A stretch of DNA of 64,000 nucleotides from CAVOAK01 sp965217615 (GTDB lineage: Bacteria > Pseudomonadota > Alphaproteobacteria > UBA8366 > CAVOAK01), in assembly GCA_965217615.1 (NCBI GenBank), contig CBDCIT010000035.1, forward strand, positions 1 to 64,000. The letters are read 5' to 3'. Below the pieces are notes generated by a model. The model did no database searches. It was not told the origin of the DNA and worked only from the letters and a program-made list of their open reading frames with translations. Position numbers and translations under genes: made by a program. Shown here in pieces: positions 26,342-35,788 of this stretch; within the stretch, counting starts at the first letter, position 1; each line of letters starts with the position of its first letter.

Positions 26342-27971
26342 AGATAGACGATGATTTCTGACGGTCTCAACGCCGATTCAAGTATAATAATCAAATGGAT
26401 AATGGCGATAGGGGGCACAATAAATGGCACATCCGATGGGTGAATCGAAACGGGACGGACTTCGGGTCGATTTCGACCGCCGCCTGAAGCTGGAATTTCA
26501 CGGGTCCAAGATCACCTCTGACGGCGGGTTGCTGGCCTATCGGGAGCTTGATGATGCCCTTGGCCTGACCGAGGTTGCCGGGACTATTTTCCAGGACAGC
26601 CGTACCGGCAAGAACGGATGGCACGGCATGACGGGGCAGTTCCGTCAGTCGGTGTTTGGTCGCCTTGGTGGTTATGAGGACGTAAACGACGCCGACCGTC
26701 TCGGACGTGATCCTGCCATGCGGTGGATTGTTGGTGGCAAGGCCGTCGAAAGACAGGCTGCGTCCACCAGCCAGATGGGGCGGTTCGAGACGGAGCTTCT
26801 GGCGACCGATGCGAACATCGAAGTCCTGGCTGGGATGAACGGGGCGTGGATCGACAAGGTTCATGACCGCCGCCCACCGAAGATGATCATCCTCGACATG
26901 GACTCAAGCGTCAGCCCGACCCATGGCGAACAAGAGGGAACGGCGTACAATGGTCACTTCGGCTGCACCTGCTACCATCCACTATTCCTGTTCAACCAGT
27001 TCGGCGATCTGGAGCGGTGTTCCCTTCGCCCCGGCAATGTCCACAGTGCCGACGGTTGGCGTGAGGTTCTGGAACCGGTCGTTGAGCGTTATCGGGAACG
27101 GAACCTGCGCCGCTACTTCCGAGGGGACGCCGCCTTTGCCGCACCGGACATCTACGAGTTCCTGGAAAGTGAGGGTTTTCTCTACGCGATCCGGTTGCCG
27201 AAGAACCAAATTCTTCAGGAAAGCATTGCCCACCTGCTGACCCGCCCCGTCGGTCGTCCGCCGAACCATGTGCGGCGCTATTACGCCAGCTTCAGGTATC
27301 AGGCTGGAAGTTGGGACAGGAAGCGGCGCGTGGTGGCCAAGGTGGAATGGCACCCCGGCGAGTTGTGCCCCCGCGTCGGCTTTATTGTCACCAACCTGTC
27401 GCGGCCCGCCGAACGGGTGGTGGCGTTTTATAATCACCGTGGGACAGCGGAGCAGTACATCAAGGAAGGCAAATACGCCATCAAGTGGACCCGTCTGTCA
27501 TGCAGCAAGTTCCGCAACAACGAGGTTCGGCTCCAGTTTCACGCCCTGGCTTACAATCTGGGCAACTTCATGCGGGCGCTTGCATTGCCGAAGGAGGTGG
27601 AACACTGGTCGCTGACCACGCTACGGGAAAAGCTGGTGAAGATCGGGGCCAAAGTTGTCCGCCATGGCCGTTATGTCACGTTCCAACTGGCCGAGGTCGC
27701 CGTGTCGAAAATCTTGTTCCAGAAAATCTTGGCCTTGATTGATGATCTACGCCGAAGCTCCGTTCCGGCGTAGGCCGAGGAAATTGACGGCAAGGTGGAA
27801 AAGACAGGAGAGGTGTGTCTGGATGGTGGAAATCTTTGCCAAATGGCCTTCCGAACGTGGTCAGCCCGCCAAAGTCGGGTCATCGGAGGGCTGGGAAGGG
27901 AATGGAGTTCCCGTGGCGGTGCAATGTAGATACGATTGCCATGGATTTGAAGGTTAGCTGGGAAATGTCGG
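26330..27971. mobile_element. IS1380-family element 2, apparently complete
   Basis: It is about 1,642 bp with tips CCCGCATTTCCCAG (26330-26343) and CTGGGAAATGTCGG (27958-27971), complementary at 12 of 14 positions. One intact transposase lies inside. The right tip interrupts a TPR-protein gene. No clear short target duplication is visible, perhaps because the left side abuts another IS. Confidence 0.85.
26424..27773 (+). CDS. IS1380-family transposase
   Basis: A 449-aa intact DDE transposase: RRLKLEFHGSKITSDGGLLAYRELD, ILDMDSSVSPTHGEQEG (first Asp region), YFRGDAAFAAPDIYEFLE (second), FYNHRGTAEQYIKEGKYAIKW (Glu region), then GRYVTFQLAEVAVSK near the end. It is complete at both ends and probably functional. 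It is similar but not identical to the frameshifted copy on the left, so these are two related elements rather than a recent duplication. Confidence 0.93.
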   Translation: MAHPMGESKRDGLRVDFDRRLKLEFHGSKITSDGGLLAYRELDDALGLTEVAGTIFQDSRTGKNGWHGMTGQFRQSVFGRLGGYEDVNDADRLGRDPAMRWIVGGKAVERQAASTSQMGRFETELLATDANIEVLAGMNGAWIDKVHDRRPPKMIILDMDSSVSPTHGEQEGTAYNGHFGCTCYHPLFLFNQFGDLERCSLRPGNVHSADGWREVLEPVVERYRERNLRRYFRGDAAFAAPDIYEFLESEGFLYAIRLPKNQILQESIAHLLTRPVGRPPNHVRRYYASFRYQAGSWDRKRRVVAKVEWHPGELCPRVGFIVTNLSRPAERVVAFYNHRGTAEQYIKEGKYAIKWTRLSCSKFRNNEVRLQFHALAYNLGNFMRALALPKEVEHWSLTTLREKLVKIGAKVVRHGRYVTFQLAEVAVSKILFQKILALIDDLRRSSVPA

Positions 27972-29505
27972 TCAATATAGCCTTCCAATATGAGCGAAAG
28001 GCGTTGGTTGGTGGCGGTCGCCGAGCTGGCTTGCTCACCGCCTTTGCCAGCGCCGTCGACGAGAATTTGTATCACTGCGCGAAATTGATTTAAGGCGGAC
28101 ACCTTGTCGCCGGATGAGACCGACGCCAGCGCAAGGGTTCCTCGCATTTCCGCGGCAACATAGTCGACATGTCCGACTTGGCTGACCCTTTTGTCGAACG
28201 CCCCTTGCAACAGATCTCCCACGCTCTCGGGTTGACCTGAATATATCTGCGCCAAAGCCCAACTCACATTTCCGGCCGCAAATCCGCCGCGGGCCTCAGG
28301 ATCGTCCTTCAACGCACCCGCTGCAGCCTCGAATTCGGCCAACGCCTCGACCCAGCGCCCTTGGATTACCAGCACCTCGCCAATGCGCGCTCGGGCAGCC
28401 GCCTTTGCCAACGACCCTTCAGGTACGCGCGCCTGATCGAAAATATCGAGTGACGTTTGCGCAAGAACGGCCGCGTCTTCCAAACGGCCCTGCTCGAGCA
28501 AGATGGAGCCTAGATTATCGATCACCGCTGCCGTATGCCCGGAGTTTCGTCCATGCGAGCGCAGCGCCGCGAGCAAGGCGCTGCGAGCCGCATTCTCTGC
28601 ATCGACAAGCCGGCCCTGACGCCGCAAATTCTGCAAAAGGCCCAATGCAATATTGTCAAACCAAACCCGTGGCTCATGGCGTCGGCGCCGAGAATGGCCT
28701 TGCCGACGATTTTCGCCTCATCGCTGCTCAGACGGCCGAGCGCCTTGCGGTGAAGCGCTTCGGCCTTCTCGTAGTCGCCGGTCGCGTCCAAAACGGCGGC
28801 CTCACCTGCCTCAAGCCCTGCCTGCAGCAATCGCTGGACTGACGTGGGAATTGGCCAGGAGGAAATATCGCCGCGATAGCGTTGCGCCTGCTTGAGCGCC
28901 GAGGCCGCTTTTTCGGCATCACCGCCACGCGCATGAAGCATGGCCAGCACACTGTTCGCTGCAACGAAATAGCCGCGTCCGTACTGGTCGTCGAACAGGC
29001 CGAGGGCGCGATTTATCGCCGCAATGCCCGCGGTGTAGCTGCCGGCGAGTGCTTCGGCGCGCCCGAGATCCCATAGGAGAATTCCTTGATCGTTTCCGCT
29101 CAGCCGACTGTGTTCGATGGCTGAGCGATAGTCGGCAACTTCTTGCTCGAAGCGGCCAAGAAAGTGTGCGGCGCGCGCCCTCTCGCGAAAGAATTTGGCA
29201 AGCACGCCAGATTTAGCGCCTTCGGGCACCGCGCGCTCTGCAATCTTAATCGCCACCTCAACCGCTTTTAGACTTTCGCGTTCACGGTCGAGTACCGCGG
29301 TGATATCGTGGATGCCGCGCGGCGGCGCGTCGGATGTCCCGATTCCCTGCTCGTCAATGCGCAGAGTCTCGGCCGGTAAAACGGCTTGTCGGACAACCAG
29401 CGCGGCAGCGAACACGATAAGAAAAACCAGGCGGGACAAGGCGCGACTCCGAATCTCGGACGAAGAACAAAGGTTAAACATATGATGGGCCGGAGGACTT
29501 AGCAT
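27972..29505 (-). pseudogene. Exported TPR-repeat protein (likely CHAT-type), broken twice
   Basis: The 5' part (29505 to about 28665) encodes an N-terminal hydrophobic export signal (LVFLIVFAAALVV) and TPR-like helices (AKFFRERARAAHFLGRFEQEVADYRSAIEHSR and following). Near 28667 a base is missing from a G run (GGG where GGGG fits). After this the reading continues in another frame with NIALGLLQNLRRQGRLVDAE, ILLEQGRLEDAAVLAQTSLD and further TPRs up to RLSLILEGYID. There the IS1380 tip at 27971 cuts it off. The order signal-TPRs and the conserved RRLxLILExYID stretch suggest a TPR-CHAT protein whose CHAT protease domain was downstream, but that domain is not present here. Confidence 0.75.
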
Positions 29506-29625
29506 ACATAACGACCCGCGACGGTAATTATTCCACGTCCTCAGATCACCTTCTGTGCAAAGTTCGCTTCCATTTCGCGCAGTTTATTCTTGATTTGTTC
29601 CCTGTTTGTCCGCTACTGTTAATCG

Positions 29626-30705
29626 ATGATGGACATCTTACCCGACCGCGAAATCAAAGGGCGCGGCGCAATCAGCAACCGGGCGGGGCGCTTCGAGCCG
29701 ACGAACCATGTCGCCATAGACGACGGATGGCAAACGCCGGAGGAGGACGCCCCGAGGCTGAATACTACCCTCAGCATCGACCATGCGCGTTCGGTCATAA
29801 CCTACAATGACTCGCCCGATGTTGGCTTCGACCGTTCGATCAACCCCTATAGAGGCTGCGAACATGGGTGCATCTACTGTTTTGCGCGACCAACCCATGC
29901 TTGGCTCGGCCTATCGCCGGGCCTCTATTTTGAATCCAAATTGTTTTACAAGCCGGACGCCCCGGAGCGCCTTGCACAGGAGCTACGGCATTCAAAATAC
30001 CGCCCGGCCGCCATTGCGATTGGTACCAATACGGATCCCTACCAGCCGATCGAACGCGAGTGTCGGCTGACGCGGCAAATCTTGGGGGTTCTCGCAGCGT
30101 TTCGCCACCCCTTCGGCATCGTCAAAAAGTCGGCCTTGGTCGCCCGAGATCTGGATATTATCGGGCCGATGGCGGCACGCGGTCTGGCCTCTGTCACCAT
30201 CACGGTCACAACACTCGACGACGGATTAACGCGGCGTCTTGAACCACGGGCGGCGCACCCCAAGAGGCGGCTTGCGACGATCAAGACATTGCGCGAGGCG
30301 GGCGTCCCGGTTTCCGTGCTGTTTGCACCGGTTATTCCAGCGCTCAACGATTGGGAACTTGACCGCGTGCTCGAAGCCGCGGCACGGGCTGGTGCAGATG
30401 GCGCTGGCTACGTCCTGCTGCGCCTGCCGCGTGAAATCAAGCAACTCTTTATCGAGTGGCTGGAGACACACGAGCCAGACAAGGCGAACCGGGTCCTCAG
30501 TCTCATTCGTCAAACCCGTGGTGGTGAGCTTTACGAGCCTACGTTCGGCGAACGAATGCGTGGCAGCGGCCCGGTTGCTCAACTCCTCGAGCAACGGTTC
30601 AAAGCCTGCTGTCGTCGCCTCGGTCTTAATCGGCGCAGCCTAACGCTGCAGACCAGTGAATTCCGCCCGCTGCCAATGGCCGGCGATCAATTGAGACTGC
30701 TCTAA
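29626..30705 (+). CDS. PA0069-family radical SAM protein
   Basis: A 359-aa protein with the radical SAM iron-sulfur motif CEHGCIYC (CxxxCxxC) in the context NPYRGCEHGCIYCFARPTHAWLGLSPG, typical of the SplB-like PA0069 family. Downstream motifs are AIGTNTDPYQPIER, ALVARDLDII and LFAPVIPALNDWELDRVLEAAARAGA. The substrate is unknown. Either of two adjacent ATG codons (29626, 29629) could start it. It diverges from the broken TPR gene across a 120-bp gap. Confidence 0.9.
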   Translation: MMDILPDREIKGRGAISNRAGRFEPTNHVAIDDGWQTPEEDAPRLNTTLSIDHARSVITYNDSPDVGFDRSINPYRGCEHGCIYCFARPTHAWLGLSPGLYFESKLFYKPDAPERLAQELRHSKYRPAAIAIGTNTDPYQPIERECRLTRQILGVLAAFRHPFGIVKKSALVARDLDIIGPMAARGLASVTITVTTLDDGLTRRLEPRAAHPKRRLATIKTLREAGVPVSVLFAPVIPALNDWELDRVLEAAARAGADGAGYVLLRLPREIKQLFIEWLETHEPDKANRVLSLIRQTRGGELYEPTFGERMRGSGPVAQLLEQRFKACCRRLGLNRRSLTLQTSEFRPLPMAGDQLRLL

Positions 30706-30794
30706 GCCAAGCAGAGCGGCAGCGAATTCGCGTGACCGTCTAACTCGCCAACGGCGGCTGCGGCGCGGCTGGCGGGCTGTTAGTATCGCCGCCC

Positions 30795-32216
30795 ATGGGC
30801 GGCGAGCTACATCTCACGGGAATTGCGATCGTTGCGGTTGCGGCGACCCTATGCGGCCTCCTCATGGCCCGACTCAAGCAGCCCGAAATTGTCGGCTATA
30901 TCCTGGCGGGCATTATTCTCGGCCCGGCCGGTTTTGGTCTCGTCAGCGATCGTGAACAAGTCGGCGCGCTGGCTGAACTTGGTGTGCTCATGCTGCTCTA
31001 TTTCGTCGGCATGGAGCTGTCGCTCAGAAGCTTCCGACATCTCTGGCGTGTCGGCCTGATCAGCACGGTCATGCAAGTCGGCGGCAGCTTCCTTGCGATG
31101 TGGGCGCTTACCACCTATCTCGGCTGGCCGCTCAAAACCGCCGTCTTCTTCGGTTTCGTGCTCGCATTGTCGAGTACTGCGGTGGCGATAAAAATGCTGG
31201 GTGACATCGGCCAGCTCCGCACGCGCGTCGGGCGCATTACGGTTGGCGTTCTGATCGCACAGGATCTGGCAGTCGCGCCGATGATGCTGATCGTTGGCAG
31301 CATGGCCGGTGATGGGATCACCGCCTCGGTCATCTTTCGGCTTGTCCTTTCCGTGGGCGTCGTCGTCGGCGTCATCGCCTTCTTGACACGCCGGCAACGC
31401 ACGAGCCTGCCGTTCGCCCCGCTGATCGTCGGCAACCACGACCTGACGTCGATTGCTGCCTTGGCCTGGTGCTTCGGGATGGCGGCGGTGACTGGCTTAG
31501 TCGGACTCTCAGCCGCCTTCGGCGCCTTCTTGGCCGGCCTCGTTGTTGGCAACAGCGCTCAGCGCCAAGATATATTCAGAACCGCGAAACCGTTCGAAAG
31601 CGTCTTAATCATGGTGTTCTTCCTGTCGATCGGACTGCTGATCGACTTGCGGCACTTGTGGGAGAATCTTGGCCTCGTCCTGCTGTTGTGGATGATGGCG
31701 ACCGTCTTCAAGACGGCGCTCAATACCGCCGTGCTGCGTTTTTTGGGCGAACCATGGCCACGCGCCTTCGAATGCAGCCTGATTCTCGCACAAATCGGTG
31801 AGTTCTCTTTCGTGCTGGGCGCCGTCGCGATCGATCGAGGCTTGATCGACACCGACCTACACCGATTCATCGTCTCGGTGACCGCGCTCTCGCTATTCTG
31901 CAGCCCGTTCTGGATGGCGAGCGCGCGCCGCCTAAACCACCGCGCGGCGTATCGGGTGCAAGGTCTGGGCGCCCTATTGCGCCTCATTTACTTCCGCGAA
32001 TGGCGCGTCTCACGCCAAGTCAGCCGATCGATCATCGATCACATAACCGACTGGTTTGCCGCATTGCGCGAACTCGCGAAGCGAACGATTCGGTGGAAGC
32101 CAACTGTATTGGCGCGACGCAGAATGCCCATAGCGTCGACCCCGGCCAAAACCCAAACCCGCGGCCCCGGAGCCGTCGACGGCACAAATCGCGATGCAAG
32201 CAAAGGCGAGACCTAG
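30795..32216 (+). CDS. Kef-type (CPA2) cation/proton antiporter membrane protein
   Basis: A 473-aa inner-membrane protein with about 11-12 hydrophobic helices. CPA2 landmarks are LKQPEIVGYILAGIILGPAGFGLV (unwound-helix region), AELGVLMLLYFVGMELSLRSF, ALSSTAVAIKMLGD and LSAAFGAFLAGLVVGNS. It lacks the C-terminal TrkA-N/RCK domain of full KefB/KefC and ends with a polar tail of about 70 residues. The stop TAG overlaps the GTG start of rnhB. Confidence 0.9.
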   Translation: MGGELHLTGIAIVAVAATLCGLLMARLKQPEIVGYILAGIILGPAGFGLVSDREQVGALAELGVLMLLYFVGMELSLRSFRHLWRVGLISTVMQVGGSFLAMWALTTYLGWPLKTAVFFGFVLALSSTAVAIKMLGDIGQLRTRVGRITVGVLIAQDLAVAPMMLIVGSMAGDGITASVIFRLVLSVGVVVGVIAFLTRRQRTSLPFAPLIVGNHDLTSIAALAWCFGMAAVTGLVGLSAAFGAFLAGLVVGNSAQRQDIFRTAKPFESVLIMVFFLSIGLLIDLRHLWENLGLVLLLWMMATVFKTALNTAVLRFLGEPWPRAFECSLILAQIGEFSFVLGAVAIDRGLIDTDLHRFIVSVTALSLFCSPFWMASARRLNHRAAYRVQGLGALLRLIYFREWRVSRQVSRSIIDHITDWFAALRELAKRTIRWKPTVLARRRMPIASTPAKTQTRGPGAVDGTNRDASKGET

Positions 32217-32824
32217 TGCCCGACTTCGCATTCGAGAAGGCGGCGGGCGGACGCGTTGCTGGAATTGACGAAGCTGGCCGGGGCCCCTGGGCTGGGCCTG
32301 TGGTGGCCGCTGCGCTAGTTCTCGCGCCTGGTATCCCTGACCAACTCGCCCGACGGATCGACGACTCCAAGAAACTGCGGCCCGACATCCGGGTAGCGCT
32401 GTTCAAGGAACTGAAAGCGCACGCCCAGATCGGCATTGGTATCGCCAATGTCGTTGAGATCGACAGCCTCAACGTCCTGCACGCGACCATGGTTGCCATG
32501 CAGCGTGCTCTTGATGCTCTCGATGAGGTTCCGGATCTGGCACTTGTTGACGGCAACCGGGCGCCGAATCTGCCATGCCGCGTTCGTGCCATCGTGCGCG
32601 GCGACGCGCAATCGCTATCCATTGCCGGCGCGTCAATCGCCGCAAAAGTAACCCGTGACGAACTCATGGCCACACTCGCCGTCAAGCACCCCGGCTATGG
32701 CTGGGAGCGCAATATGGGTTATGGCACAGCCGAGCATCGAGCCGCGTTGAACGCTCTTGGCCCAAGTCCCGAGCATCGCCTCAGCTTCGCGCCGGTCGCC
32801 CGTGCGGCACGGCCGAACAAGTAA
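32216..32824 (+). CDS. rnhB: Ribonuclease HII
   Basis: A 202-aa nuclease that cuts RNA in RNA/DNA hybrids and at single ribonucleotides. The active-site motif is GIDEAGRGPWAGPVVAAALV, followed by DDSKKL, LVDGNRAPNLP and IAAKVTRDELM, then YGWERNMGYGTAEH. GTG at 32216 overlaps the antiporter stop (TAGTG). The frame is open further upstream but that lies inside the antiporter. Confidence 0.95.
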   Translation: MPDFAFEKAAGGRVAGIDEAGRGPWAGPVVAAALVLAPGIPDQLARRIDDSKKLRPDIRVALFKELKAHAQIGIGIANVVEIDSLNVLHATMVAMQRALDALDEVPDLALVDGNRAPNLPCRVRAIVRGDAQSLSIAGASIAAKVTRDELMATLAVKHPGYGWERNMGYGTAEHRAALNALGPSPEHRLSFAPVARAARPNK

Positions 32825-32873
32825 TACACCGGACATCCAAGTTTAATAAAAGTATTGACGTCACAAATTTACC

Positions 32874-32878
32874 GAATC
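32874..32878. promoter_or_regulatory. GANTC methylation site in the ccrM upstream region
   Basis: GAATC lies 12 bp before the ccrM start, in an AT-rich 65-bp gap that also holds TTGACG (32855-32860). CcrM methylates GANTC, and in Caulobacter the ccrM promoter is controlled through such sites and CtrA. Autoregulation is inferred by analogy. Confidence 0.4.
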
Positions 32879-32889
32879 ATGATCGGCCA

Positions 32890-33999
32890 ATGAAAAAACA
32901 AAACCAAACAACTGAAGAACTTCCAGTAAACCAAATTCTTGTCGGCGACTGCATCGAGACGATGCTTGGCTTGCCCCAAGAGTCGGTCGACATGGTCTTT
33001 GCTGATCCGCCGTACAACCTTCAGTTATCGGGCGAATTACATAGACCAAATAACTCGTGCGTGAACGGCGTCGACGAGCAATGGGACAAGTTCGACGGTT
33101 TCGCGGAGTACGACGACTTCACGCGCGCTTGGCTGACGGCGGCCAAGCATGTCCTGAAGCCGGATGGCACGCTGTGGGTGATCGGCACTTATCATAATAT
33201 ATTTCGCGTCGGCACCGCGCTTCAAGATCTCGGTTATTGGCTGCTCAACGACATTGTCTGGGTCAAGACCAATCCGATGCCTAACTTCCGCGGCAAGCGT
33301 TTTACCAACGCGCACGAAACGATGATTTGGTGCACCAAGGAGCGTCGCGCGCGCTATACGTTCAACTACGAGGCCATGAAGTCGCTCAACGACGAATTAC
33401 AAATGCGCAGCGATTGGTTGATTCCGCTGTGTAGCGGGCCCGAGCGACTGCGCGACTCCGACGGCAACAAGAGCCATCCGATGCAGAAGCCGGAAGCGCT
33501 TCTGCATCGGGCAATACTCGCCGCGAGCAACCCAGGCGACATCGTCCTCGATCCATTCTTCGGCTCGGGAACCACAGGCGTGCTCGCAAAGCGTCTGGGC
33601 CGCAACTTCATTGGCATCGAACGCGAGCAACGCTACGCAAAATTGGCAACGCGGCGGCTCGCGACCGAGCCGCCACCGGCCGAGTTGCATCTCGTCGAAA
33701 CACCATCGAAACGACGCGAACCGCGGGTACCCTTCGGTTGGCTGGTCGAACGCGGCATGTTGGCGCCAGGAACTATTCTTCATAGCGCGGGCCGACGGTG
33801 GGCGGCCAAGGTACGGGCCGACGGAACGCTGATCGCCGTCAACAATTTGGGCGAACACCGCGGCTCGATCCATCAGGTGGGTGCGGCACTGCAGGGTGCG
33901 CCGGCCTGCAACGGTTGGACGTTCTGGTATCTAGACGTCGAGGGACGAGAAGTGCCGATCGATCTGTTGCGCCAGAAGTTGCGGGCCGAACTCAATTGA
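32890..33999 (+). CDS. ccrM: Cell-cycle regulated adenine DNA methyltransferase CcrM
   Basis: A 369-aa beta-class N6-adenine methyltransferase. The catalytic motif IV is ADPPYNLQL, near the N-terminus, with motif I (AdoMet binding) VLDPFFGSGTTGVLAKRLGR after it, the order of the beta class. NILVGDCIETMLGLP-like sequence opens the domain. The C-terminal 100 residues (RVPFGWLVERGMLAPGTILH onward) form the extra domain typical of CcrM, which methylates GANTC and times replication-linked transcription. It follows rnhB by 65 bp, as in other alphaproteobacteria. Confidence 0.95.
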   Translation: MKKQNQTTEELPVNQILVGDCIETMLGLPQESVDMVFADPPYNLQLSGELHRPNNSCVNGVDEQWDKFDGFAEYDDFTRAWLTAAKHVLKPDGTLWVIGTYHNIFRVGTALQDLGYWLLNDIVWVKTNPMPNFRGKRFTNAHETMIWCTKERRARYTFNYEAMKSLNDELQMRSDWLIPLCSGPERLRDSDGNKSHPMQKPEALLHRAILAASNPGDIVLDPFFGSGTTGVLAKRLGRNFIGIEREQRYAKLATRRLATEPPPAELHLVETPSKRREPRVPFGWLVERGMLAPGTILHSAGRRWAAKVRADGTLIAVNNLGEHRGSIHQVGAALQGAPACNGWTFWYLDVEGREVPIDLLRQKLRAELN

Positions 34000-34066
34000 C
34001 TAGGTTCGTCTCAGCCCGAAGGCGCGCGAACGCACTGCACGGACGCGACGGCACGGACTAGATACC

Positions 34067-34603
34067 ATGCGTTTCGGCGTCATCATGCATCTGGATGCGG
34101 ACTCCGCAGGCCGCATACGACAAGTCCAGCGAGCGCTGACCGGCGGCAAAGACGACGATCCCCTTGATCTTTATGACGTCATCTACGGAGTCGAGCCGCA
34201 CATCACGCTTGCCCTTTACGATGAAATCGAGCGGTCGCTAATTGTTGAAGCGATAGACAAGACATTCCGGGACGTTGGTCCGATGCCTATCGATTTTGCG
34301 TCGATCGCTCTTTTCCCCGGAAGCGTCCTTTATCTCGCGCCGCGTGTCACCGTCGAGCTCTTAGAGATTCACCAAGTCTACCATCGACACTCCAAGACAA
34401 TGGCCGACGCCTGCAACCTCCACTATTTGCCGGATGCTTGGGTCCCGCATTGCTCGCTCGGCGTCCCGGCGCCCGCGGAGGAATTGAGCCAGGCAATGTT
34501 GAACGTCGGGTATAGTTGGACGCCGGTCGAAGGCCATCTCGTATCGGCGGAGTTGGTCACCTATCCGCCAGTGACGAGCTTGCACCTTCATCCGTTCGCC
34601 TAA
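34067..34603 (+). CDS. 2H phosphoesterase (2'-5' RNA ligase-like)
   Basis: A 178-aa protein with the two HxS/T motifs of the 2H phosphoesterase superfamily: PHITLAL near residue 45 and PHCSLGV near residue 127. Family members hydrolyse 2',3'-cyclic phosphates or join RNA ends. The true substrate cannot be told from sequence. It lies alone after ccrM and converges with mutY. Confidence 0.85.
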   Translation: MRFGVIMHLDADSAGRIRQVQRALTGGKDDDPLDLYDVIYGVEPHITLALYDEIERSLIVEAIDKTFRDVGPMPIDFASIALFPGSVLYLAPRVTVELLEIHQVYHRHSKTMADACNLHYLPDAWVPHCSLGVPAPAEELSQAMLNVGYSWTPVEGHLVSAELVTYPPVTSLHLHPFA

Positions 34604-34654
34604 ACCGAGCACGCCGACCCAAGCGACGGGGCAAAACGTTCGACCTGGCCTCGC

Positions 34655-35776
34655 TCACGCGTGCTTCACCGCGTGCGACACGACCTTCTTGATCAGCGAC
34701 GGCAACGCATGATCGCCCAACTTCTCTAGCGGACACCAGAACCCTTCTTGGAGAGTGCGATCGCTGGCGCGGCCGGCAAGAACGAGGAGTTCCAAGTGGA
34801 AATGCGTAAATGTGTGGCGGACGAGTCCCGGTAGCAGTCGGCCGCTCGAAATCGCGATCGGTGCCTCCTTGTGCGCCGATCTCTCGTCGGGCATTGAGGC
34901 CTCATTCCAAGTGCCGGACGGCACTTCGACCATACCCCCCAGCAACCCCACGTCGGCCCGGCGGCGCAGCAACACCGCGCCATCATTATCGGTGATCCAG
35001 TAGGCGATCGCGCGGCGCGTCGGCCGCGACTTCTTTGGCGATCGACGCGGCAACACATCCGATCGTGACTTACCTGCGCATCGTTTTTGCCACGGGCAGA
35101 TCATGCACTTGGGATTGCGCGGTGTGCAGATCGTTGCGCCGAGATCCATGACCGCCTGGGCATAATCTCCAGATCGTTCGGCCGGAGTCAGGGTGGCGGC
35201 AAGATCGCGAAGCTGTGGTTTCACCCCTGGCAAGGGTTTATTGACTGCAAACAACCGTGCCATGACGCGTTCGACATTGCCATCTACGACGACGGCCCGC
35301 CGATCGAACGCGATAGCGGCAACTGCGGCTGCCGTATAGGGGCCGATCCCTGGAAGCTTGACGAGCGCCGCCTCGGTAGAGGGAAACGCCGCGTCATAGT
35401 CACGCACAAGCGTTTGCGCGCAACGATGGAGATTGCGCGCTCGCGCATAATAGCCAAGGCCTTGCCAACAATGCAGGATGTCGTCGAGATCGGCCGCCGC
35501 AAGTGCGTGGACAGTCGGCCAATGGTTCAGAAACTCATCGAAGTAAGGCCGGACTGCCGCAACGGTCGTTTGCTGCAGCATGATTTCCGATAGCCAGACG
35601 CGGTAAGGATCGGATATTTCACCTGGCAGCGACCGCCACGGCATACGCCGACGATGGCCATCGTACCAAACCAACAACGCAGCAGCGAGTTCGGCAGCAA
35701 GGTGTGCGTCGATACGCCGCAATGACGACTTGAGCCTGCGTGCCATTGGCGCGAGACTAATGTATCGGTAAGCCAC
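34655..35776 (-). CDS. mutY: A/G-specific adenine glycosylase MutY
   Basis: A 373-aa base-excision repair enzyme that removes A opposite 8-oxoG. Motifs are SEIMLQQTTVAAVRPYF (catalytic Glu), the helix-hairpin-helix LVKLPGIGPYTAAAVAAIAF, VVVDGNVERVMARLF (catalytic Asp) and the 4Fe-4S cysteines CTPRNPKCMICPWQKRC. A C-terminal NUDIX-like domain (AVLLRRRADVGLLGGMVEVPSGTW) recognises 8-oxoG. It diverges from the dciA-like gene with 12 bp between starts. Starts downstream of 35776 (second Met) are also possible. Confidence 0.95.
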   Translation of the reverse strand: MAYRYISLAPMARRLKSSLRRIDAHLAAELAAALLVWYDGHRRRMPWRSLPGEISDPYRVWLSEIMLQQTTVAAVRPYFDEFLNHWPTVHALAAADLDDILHCWQGLGYYARARNLHRCAQTLVRDYDAAFPSTEAALVKLPGIGPYTAAAVAAIAFDRRAVVVDGNVERVMARLFAVNKPLPGVKPQLRDLAATLTPAERSGDYAQAVMDLGATICTPRNPKCMICPWQKRCAGKSRSDVLPRRSPKKSRPTRRAIAYWITDNDGAVLLRRRADVGLLGGMVEVPSGTWNEASMPDERSAHKEAPIAISSGRLLPGLVRHTFTHFHLELLVLAGRASDRTLQEGFWCPLEKLGDHALPSLIKKVVSHAVKHA

Positions 35777-35788
35777 GGAGCCAGAAGT

